Positions 58,761 through 64,000 of a stretch of DNA of 64,000 bases are shown here, in pieces. Source of the stretch: Microbacterium excoecariae. GTDB taxonomy: Bacteria > Actinomycetota > Actinomycetes > Actinomycetales > Microbacteriaceae. Location: assembly GCF_011326725.1 (NCBI RefSeq), contig NZ_JAANCO010000001.1, positions 682,001-746,000 of the forward strand. Direction: 5' to 3'. The first letter of the stretch is position 1, and every line of letters starts with the position of its first letter. The translations under genes and the position numbers were made by a program. Below the pieces are notes generated by a model. The model saw nothing but the letters and a program-made list of their open reading frames with translations. It ran no database searches and was not told the origin of the DNA.

Positions 58761-59741
58761 ATGACGATGACGCCGCAGCAGGCCGGCTGGTTCCAGGGCA
58801 CGTTCAACCGCCTGGTCGACAACGTCGATCGCGCGCTCATGGGCAAGCGCGACGTCGTGAGCCTCGTGCTCGCGTCGATGCTCGCCGAGGGGCACGTGCT
58901 GCTGGAGGACGCCCCGGGCACAGGCAAGACGAGCCTCGCGAAGGCGCTCGCGGCGACCGTGCAGGGCACGTCCACTCGGATCCAGTTCACCCCCGACCTG
59001 CTCCCGAGCGACGTCACGGGCGTGACGATCTACGACCAGAAGACGCAGTCGTTCGACTTCCACCGCGGCCCCGTGTTCACGTCGATCCTGCTCGCCGACG
59101 AGATCAACCGCGCCTCGCCGAAGACGCAGTCCTCGCTCCTCGAGGTCATGGAGGAGGGCCGAGTGACGGTCGACGGCGTGACGCACGAGGTCGGGCGCCC
59201 GTTCCTCGTCATCGCGACCCAGAACCCCATCGAGACGGCCGGCACCTACAAGCTGCCCGAGGCGCAGCTTGACCGCTTCCTCATCAAGGCGTCGATCGGC
59301 TACCCGACCGTCGAGGTGACCGAGCGGATTCTCGCCGGATCCGCCGAGCGCAACCCGTCCTCGCGCCTGACGCCGCTCATCACGACCGACGCGATCGCCG
59401 ACATGGCCGACCTCGGGCAGACCGTGCACGTCGACGGCGCGGTGCTGCGCTACGCCGCCGAGCTCGCGGAGGCCACCCGCGCCGACCAGGACACGCGCCT
59501 CGGCGTCTCGGTCCGCGGCGCGCTCGCGATGATCCGCCTCGCCAAGGTGTGGGCCGCGGCCCAGGGCCGCCACTACGTCATCCCCGACGACATCAAGGTG
59601 CTCGCGCAGCCCGCCTGGGCGCACCGCCTCGTCATGGACCCGGAGGCCGAGTTCGCGGGCGTCGTGCAGAGCACGGTCGTGCAGCGCGTGCTGGGCGACG
59701 TGCCCGCGCCGCAGAACCGCGCGCAGACGACGACTGCGTGA
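58761..59741 (+). CDS. MoxR family AAA+ ATPase
   Basis: A 326-residue MoxR-type chaperone ATPase. Walker A is EDAPGTGKTSLAKALA (residues ~48-63); Walker B is SILLADEINRASPKTQSSLLEVMEE; sensor 1 lies in LVIATQNPIE; the arginine-finger region is LPEAQLDRFLIK. The C-terminal AAA lid contains SVRGALAMIRLAKVWAAAQGRHYV. MoxR proteins assemble or activate partners with VWA or DUF58 domains, and a DUF58 gene follows with a 4-base overlap (GTGA). Confidence 0.95.
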   Translation: MTMTPQQAGWFQGTFNRLVDNVDRALMGKRDVVSLVLASMLAEGHVLLEDAPGTGKTSLAKALAATVQGTSTRIQFTPDLLPSDVTGVTIYDQKTQSFDFHRGPVFTSILLADEINRASPKTQSSLLEVMEEGRVTVDGVTHEVGRPFLVIATQNPIETAGTYKLPEAQLDRFLIKASIGYPTVEVTERILAGSAERNPSSRLTPLITTDAIADMADLGQTVHVDGAVLRYAAELAEATRADQDTRLGVSVRGALAMIRLAKVWAAAQGRHYVIPDDIKVLAQPAWAHRLVMDPEAEFAGVVQSTVVQRVLGDVPAPQNRAQTTTA

Positions 59742-61060
59742 GCATGAGCGCCCCGTTCGCGCCGATCACGGCCGTGCCCGAGGGCGCGGCCGTGCCGGGC
59801 GACCCCTCGGCCGCCGACACGCCGCGCTTTGACGGACCGGCCGAGGCGCGCGTGCCGTGGTGGCGCGTCGCGCTCGTGCTCGCCGGTCGGGCCGGATCCG
59901 CGGTGCTGCGCGGCGCGCGGGTCGTGCGCCCGATCGGGTGGCTCGCGATCCTCGGGGCGATCGTGCTGTGGGTCATCGGGCCGCTCTACGGCTGGCGGGA
60001 GATGACGACGGGGGCGATCGCGCTGACGGTCATCGTCGTCGCCTGCGGCGCGTTCCTCCTCGGGCGCACGGCGTACGACGTCTCGCTCGACCTCAATCGC
60101 GACCGCGTCGTCGTCGGCGAGCACGCCCAGGGCGGGCTGATCCTCACGAATCCCACCTCGCGCGCGATCCCCGCCTCGCGGGTCGTGCTGCCGGTCGGGC
60201 AGGGGCGTGGCATCTTCGCCGTGCGCCGGCTCGCGCAGGCGGAGAGCGTTACCGAGCTGTTCCGGATCCCCACCCAGCGCCGCGGCGTGCTGCCCATCGG
60301 GCCCGTCAGCGTGCTGCGGGGCGATCCGCTCGGCCTCTTCGAGCGGGTCGAGCGCAAGGACGACCCGACCGACCTCTACGTCCACCCGCGCACCGTGCCG
60401 TTCGACGGCGAGTCGCTCGGGTTCGTGCGCGACCTCGAGGGCATGCCGACGACCGACCTCGCGCGCGACGACATCTCCTTCCACGCGCTGAGCGAGTACC
60501 AGCCCGGCGACGACCTCCGCCACGTGCACTGGCGCTCGTCGGCCCGCACGGGCGTGCTGATGATGCGCACCTACGAGCAGACGCGGCGTTCGCATTTCGT
60601 GATCGCGATCTCGCGCTCCGCCCGCGAGTACCGCACCGACGAGGAGTTCGAGCTCGCCGTCTCGCTTGGCGCGTCCATCGGCCGCCGCGCGATGCGCGAC
60701 GCGTTCGAGGTGGACCTGCGCACGCAGGGCACGTCGCTGCGCGCGGGCAGCGAGCGCCGCATGCTCGACTCCCTGTCGGACTTCGAGGCCGAGCGGATGC
60801 CCGAGGGGATCGCGGAGCTCGGCGCCTTTGTCGGCACCGACGTCCCGTCGGCGAGCTTCGTCGTGCTCGTCACGGGCCGCGGCGCGACCGCGACCGACCT
60901 CAAGGCGGCGGCGGCCCGTGTTCCCGTGGGCGCGCGCACGCTCGTGTGCATCGCCGAGGAGGGGGCGGATCCGCAGCTGCGCCGCATCGCGGACGCGGAC
61001 GTGCTCACGCTGGGCACTCTCGATCAGCTGCCCACCGCGATGCGGAGGGCCCTCGGATGA
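59738..61060 (+). CDS. DUF58 protein (MoxR partner)
   Basis: A 440-residue membrane protein. A polar N terminus is followed by two helices (~50-105: PIGWLAILGAIVLWVIGPLYGW, TGAIALTVIVVACGAFLLG). A beta-rich region (LILTNPTSRAIPASRVVLP) leads to the DUF58 motif SEYQPGDDLRHVHWRSSARTG (~residues 250-270). The VWA-like C-terminal domain is FVIAISRS to the end. The gene overlaps moxR by GTGA; GTG 59738 and ATG 59744 are both possible starts. It is thought to act with MoxR on extracytoplasmic complexes. Confidence 0.88.
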   Translation: MSMSAPFAPITAVPEGAAVPGDPSAADTPRFDGPAEARVPWWRVALVLAGRAGSAVLRGARVVRPIGWLAILGAIVLWVIGPLYGWREMTTGAIALTVIVVACGAFLLGRTAYDVSLDLNRDRVVVGEHAQGGLILTNPTSRAIPASRVVLPVGQGRGIFAVRRLAQAESVTELFRIPTQRRGVLPIGPVSVLRGDPLGLFERVERKDDPTDLYVHPRTVPFDGESLGFVRDLEGMPTTDLARDDISFHALSEYQPGDDLRHVHWRSSARTGVLMMRTYEQTRRSHFVIAISRSAREYRTDEEFELAVSLGASIGRRAMRDAFEVDLRTQGTSLRAGSERRMLDSLSDFEAERMPEGIAELGAFVGTDVPSASFVVLVTGRGATATDLKAAAARVPVGARTLVCIAEEGADPQLRRIADADVLTLGTLDQLPTAMRRALG

Positions 61061-63477
61061 GCGCCCCCGAACGCCTCACGATGCGCCGCTGGGTGCTCGA
61101 CCTCGGCGCGATGGTCGCGCTGTTCAGCGTGCCGATCCTCATCTTCTGGGCCGTTTTCGACAGCGCCCGGTTCTTCGTCGGCGCCTACGGGGCCCTCGCC
61201 GCGGGGCTCGCCCTCGCCTCGGCCGGCGCGATCTGGCGGTGGGGGATCCTCGTGCTCGCGCCCGCTACCGTCGGCGCGTACTTCGTCCTCGGCGGCGCGC
61301 TCGCGCTGCCGGACACGACGATCGGCGGGGTGATCCCGACGCTTACGACGCTGCGCGAGCTTGCCGTCGGCGCCGTGACCTCGTGGAAGTCGTTCCTCAC
61401 CACCGTCGTCCCCGTGGCGGTGGAGGACGGGCACCTCCTCGTGCCGTTCGCGACCATCCTCGTCTTCTCGGTCGTGGCGGGTAGCCTCGCGCTGCGCGTC
61501 AGCCCGCCCGTGTGGGCGCTCCTGCCGGTGTTCGCCGCGACCGTGTTCGCGATCGTGCTCGGCAGCCCGCGCCCGCCGGTGTGGATGCCGTACGTGCTGG
61601 GCGCCTCGCTCGTCGCCGTCACGATCGGCTGGCTCGCCGTGCGCGAAGCCTGGTCGCCCCGCCGCTCGGTCGTCTCTATCGAGGGGCGCGCGGGCCGCGG
61701 ATCCTCCGGCGGGGCGGGCGCGCGCGCCGTCGCGGGCGCGCTCATCGTCGCCGTGGCGGCGGGCCTCGGCATCGCGTCTCAGGCGCTCGCGGCTCCCAAC
61801 GAGGTGCGCGAGGTGGCGCGCGACACGATCGTCCCGCCGTTCGAGCTGTACGAGTACGCGAGCCCCCTGCAATCCTGGCGGTCGATCGTGCGCGATCATC
61901 CCTCGTCGGAGGACGCGCTGTTCACCGTCTCCGGCCTCCCCGAGGGCGCGCGCGTGCGCCTCGCGGTCCTCGACGGGTACGACGGTCTCGTCTACAACGT
62001 CTCGGACGAGGGGGCAGGGGCCTCGAGCGACTTCTCGCCGCTGCGGAGCAACATGGCCGAGGGCGTCGCGGGCGAGCCGGTCGAGGTGACTGTCGCGATC
62101 GACGAGTACGCGGGCGCCTGGCTCCCGGACCTCGGGGTCGTCGACCAGATCGCGTTCGGCGGATCCGGTCAGCGCGCGGACGCGCTGCGGCGCGGGACTT
62201 ACTTCAACGAGGCCACGGGGACGGGCATCGCGGTGAGCGGGCTCGCCGCCGGCGACCAGTACACCGTCAGCGCCGTTCTTCCCGAGGAGCCGACGGCCGA
62301 GGATATCGGCGACGCGCCGTTCGCGCAGGTTGAGCTCCCGCCGGTCATTGGGGCACCCGAGGACGCGGCGTCCGTCGCGGCGGACGTGCTCGACGAGGCC
62401 GACGCGCAGGTCGAGGGCGCGCTCTCGGCCTACGCGCGCGTCGAGGCCCTGGAGGAGTGGCTGCGCAACAGCTACTTCAGCCACGGCCTCTCGAAGGAGG
62501 ACACGGGCCGCGAGGAGGACGACCCACAGTCGCGCGCGGGCCACGGCGCGCAGCGCATCGCGCAGCTCCTCACCGCCGACCAGCGCGTCGGCGACGACGA
62601 GCAGTACGCCGTCGCGATGGCGCTCATGGCGCGCGAGTTGGGCATGCCCGCCCGGGTCGTCATGGGCTTCCACGCCGACGAGAACGATCCCGACGTGGAT
62701 CCGTTCGTCGCCACCGGCGAGAACGTGCACGCCTGGGTCGAGGTCGCCTTCGAGGGCTTCGGATGGGTCGCCTTCGACCCGACCCCGCCCGAGGACAACG
62801 AGCCCGAGGAGATCACGGAGCGCCCCCGGCAGGAGCCGCGCCCGCAGGTCCTCCAGCCCCCGCCCCCGCCGCAGGAGCCGGCCGACGAGCCCCCGCTCGT
62901 GCCCAACGAGCGCGACGACGTCGAGGAGGACGAGCCGTTCTTCTCGCCGCTCGTGTGGCAGATCATCGTCGCGACGGGCATCAGCCTGCTCGTCATCGCG
63001 CTGCTGCTGTCCCCGCTGTTCATCATTGGCGCCCTCAAGGTGGCGAAGCGCCGTCGCCGCGAGAACGCGGAGCTTCCCGCCGACCGGATCGCGGGCGGCT
63101 GGGAAGAGCTCGTCGACCGGGCGACCGACCTCGGCGCGTACCGGAAGGCGGCCCTGCCCGTCGGCCTGACGCGCCACGAGGAGGCCGCGACGGTGGGCGC
63201 GGCGTTCGACGAGCCGCGCGTGACCGCCCTGGCCGTGCGGGCGGACGGGGGCGTGTTCGCGCCCGTCGACCCGAGCGACGACGAGGTGCGCGCGTACTGG
63301 GGCGAGGTGGACCAGGTCGTCGGCGACCTGCGCCAGAAGTCGACCCGCTTCGCCCGGCTGCGCGCGCGGCTGAGCCTGCGGGCGCTGGGGAAGAACTCCC
63401 CACTTCGTCGCGCGGGCGCATGGATCCGTGAGAAGGTCGCAGAGGCGAGAGCTTCCGCGAGTGCGAGAGGACGATGA
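61057..63477 (+). CDS. Transglutaminase-like membrane protein lacking the catalytic Cys
   Basis: An 806-residue protein. The N-terminal half has about six membrane helices (residues ~10-245). An outside segment of ~270-500 leads to a transglutaminase-like domain (~480-590). The usual core 'G-D/Y-C-E-Q-F/Y-A' reads GDDEQYAVAMALMARELGMPARVVMGF, with Asp514 where the nucleophile Cys should be. The His558 (ENVHAWVEV) and Asp574 (VAFDPTPP) of the triad remain. A Pro-rich stretch, a second anchor helix (IIVATGISLLVIALLLSPLFIIG) and a cytoplasmic tail of ~160 residues follow. Start ATG 61057 overlaps the DUF58 stop. It is probably a binding or scaffold module, not an active enzyme. Confidence 0.85.
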   Translation: MSAPERLTMRRWVLDLGAMVALFSVPILIFWAVFDSARFFVGAYGALAAGLALASAGAIWRWGILVLAPATVGAYFVLGGALALPDTTIGGVIPTLTTLRELAVGAVTSWKSFLTTVVPVAVEDGHLLVPFATILVFSVVAGSLALRVSPPVWALLPVFAATVFAIVLGSPRPPVWMPYVLGASLVAVTIGWLAVREAWSPRRSVVSIEGRAGRGSSGGAGARAVAGALIVAVAAGLGIASQALAAPNEVREVARDTIVPPFELYEYASPLQSWRSIVRDHPSSEDALFTVSGLPEGARVRLAVLDGYDGLVYNVSDEGAGASSDFSPLRSNMAEGVAGEPVEVTVAIDEYAGAWLPDLGVVDQIAFGGSGQRADALRRGTYFNEATGTGIAVSGLAAGDQYTVSAVLPEEPTAEDIGDAPFAQVELPPVIGAPEDAASVAADVLDEADAQVEGALSAYARVEALEEWLRNSYFSHGLSKEDTGREEDDPQSRAGHGAQRIAQLLTADQRVGDDEQYAVAMALMARELGMPARVVMGFHADENDPDVDPFVATGENVHAWVEVAFEGFGWVAFDPTPPEDNEPEEITERPRQEPRPQVLQPPPPPQEPADEPPLVPNERDDVEEDEPFFSPLVWQIIVATGISLLVIALLLSPLFIIGALKVAKRRRRENAELPADRIAGGWEELVDRATDLGAYRKAALPVGLTRHEEAATVGAAFDEPRVTALAVRADGGVFAPVDPSDDEVRAYWGEVDQVVGDLRQKSTRFARLRARLSLRALGKNSPLRRAGAWIREKVAEARASASARGR

Positions 63478-63478
63478 C

Positions 63479-64000
63479 GTGAGCATGTCGACCGGACAGT
63501 CGGGGTACGCGAGCCAGCCCGCGTACGGCCCGAACCCTGGCGCTCAGGCCCCCCAGGCGCCGCAGGCGCCGCGCCCTCAGGTGCCGGGGATCGCGACGAT
63601 CGGGCGCCGCGTCGGCGTGTACATCGTCGACATGGCCCTTATCAGCGTCGCGGTGTCGATCGTCGGCGGGATCGTCCTGGCGATCGCCGTGCCGATGATC
63701 CTCGCGGGCGAGACCGCCGCCGCCACGGCCCTGTTCGGCCTGCCCGCGGTCGCGGGGCTCGCGTTCGCGATCGTCTACATCGCGATGCAGGGCGGGCGCG
63801 GTTCGTTCGCCCAGCGATGGTTCCGGATCCGCCTCGTGCGCGCCGATTCGGGAGACCCGCTCGGCTTCGGCAGGGCGCTCCTGCGATACGTGATCTGGGC
63901 CCTCGGGGCGTCGATCATCGTGGGGTACTTCTCGGTGTTCTTCGACTCGTCCGGGCGCCGTCAGGGGTGGCACGACCGCGTGTCGGGAGCCCTTGTGGTC
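63479..64000 (+). CDS. RDD-domain membrane protein, 3'-truncated by window edge
   Basis: Starts GTG 63479 (or ATG 63485), 1 base after the transglutaminase-like stop, and runs off the window. The first 35 residues are Gly/Gln/Pro/Tyr-rich (low complexity), then GRRVGVYIVDMALISVAVSIVGG, a helix with the family Arg and Asp, a second helix pair, and GWHDRVSGALVV, the third RDD motif near the visible end. At least 174 residues are visible. RDD proteins of this cluster are part of the MoxR/DUF58 operon; the molecular role is uncertain (ion exchange or assembly has been proposed for some). Confidence 0.85.
   Translation, partial: MSMSTGQSGYASQPAYGPNPGAQAPQAPQAPRPQVPGIATIGRRVGVYIVDMALISVAVSIVGGIVLAIAVPMILAGETAAATALFGLPAVAGLAFAIVYIAMQGGRGSFAQRWFRIRLVRADSGDPLGFGRALLRYVIWALGASIIVGYFSVFFDSSGRRQGWHDRVSGALVV

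Noticed and set aside
52412..59017. A 2201-codon open frame on the minus strand opposite the cadherin/FN3 gene
   Set aside because: Same GC-driven shadow effect; no recognisable domains.

Overview
The window is high-GC DNA from an actinobacterium, most likely the Micrococcales and probably the family Microbacteriaceae. The grounds are the very high GC content, the DUF3073 protein, a pur locus mixed with a bacterial SCP_3 protein, the MoxR/DUF58/transglutaminase-like/RDD surface cluster, a 'choice-of-anchor G' wall protein, and many genes with a -10 box (TANNNT) exactly 6-7 bases before the start codon and no Shine-Dalgarno, as in leaderless actinobacterial mRNAs. No species is claimed. It reads as ordinary chromosome: no tRNA, rRNA, CRISPR, phage or insertion sequence was recognised. 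The palindrome GGATCC is strongly over-represented almost everywhere, except in the large adhesin gene.

Layout. 1-9.4 kb: the end of a LacI-type regulator; a divergent MFS exporter/ArsR-type regulator pair with a clear operator array; an NCS2 uracil/xanthine permease; a BCCT osmolyte transporter; and a divergent TetR regulator/GH3 beta-glucosidase pair. 9.46-10.32 kb: a noncoding tandem array of about twelve 73-bp units built from alternating inverted palindromic arms. This is the most unusual structure in the window. It abuts the 3' end of a DUF559/Vsr-like predicted endonuclease gene. 11.3-18.0 kb: purine synthesis genes purC, purD, purM and purF interspersed with small membrane proteins and SCP_3. 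18.0-25.1 kb: an XRE-cupin regulator, an amidohydrolase and a complete peptide-type ABC importer (binding protein, two permeases, fused double ATPase), probably one uptake and hydrolysis unit. 25.1-30.4 kb: HdeD-like membrane protein, DUF4097-PadR pair, MFS transporter, DUF3073, universal stress protein and two FluC fluoride channel subunits. 30.5-37.9 kb: an AcrB-like RND exporter, a DEAD-box RNA helicase with a long RD/G-rich repeat arm, an aldose epimerase and a VanY-type carboxypeptidase. 38.0-42.8 kb: a YkoE plus fused YkoD-YkoC ECF vitamin importer, and RecQ.

42.8-50.2 kb is a translationally coupled operon of a 1782-residue wall-anchored adhesin, a DUF5819 protein and an HTTM (vitamin-K-carboxylase-like) membrane protein. 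The adhesin has seven Ig-like repeats, about 475 residues of Ala/Ser/Asp-rich sequence with a perfect 420-bp tandem duplication, and a sorting-type tail. 50.3-52.4 kb is an acyl-CoA oxidase. 52.4-64 kb is a second surface operon: a 2075-residue membrane-anchored cadherin-like/FN3 protein, a MoxR AAA+ ATPase, DUF58, a transglutaminase-like protein that has lost its catalytic cysteine, and an RDD protein running off the window.

The best candidates for something undescribed are the helically phased 73-bp array with its neighbouring endonuclease, and the adhesin-DUF5819-HTTM operon. All functional statements rest on reading the sequence and on family knowledge; no database search was run.
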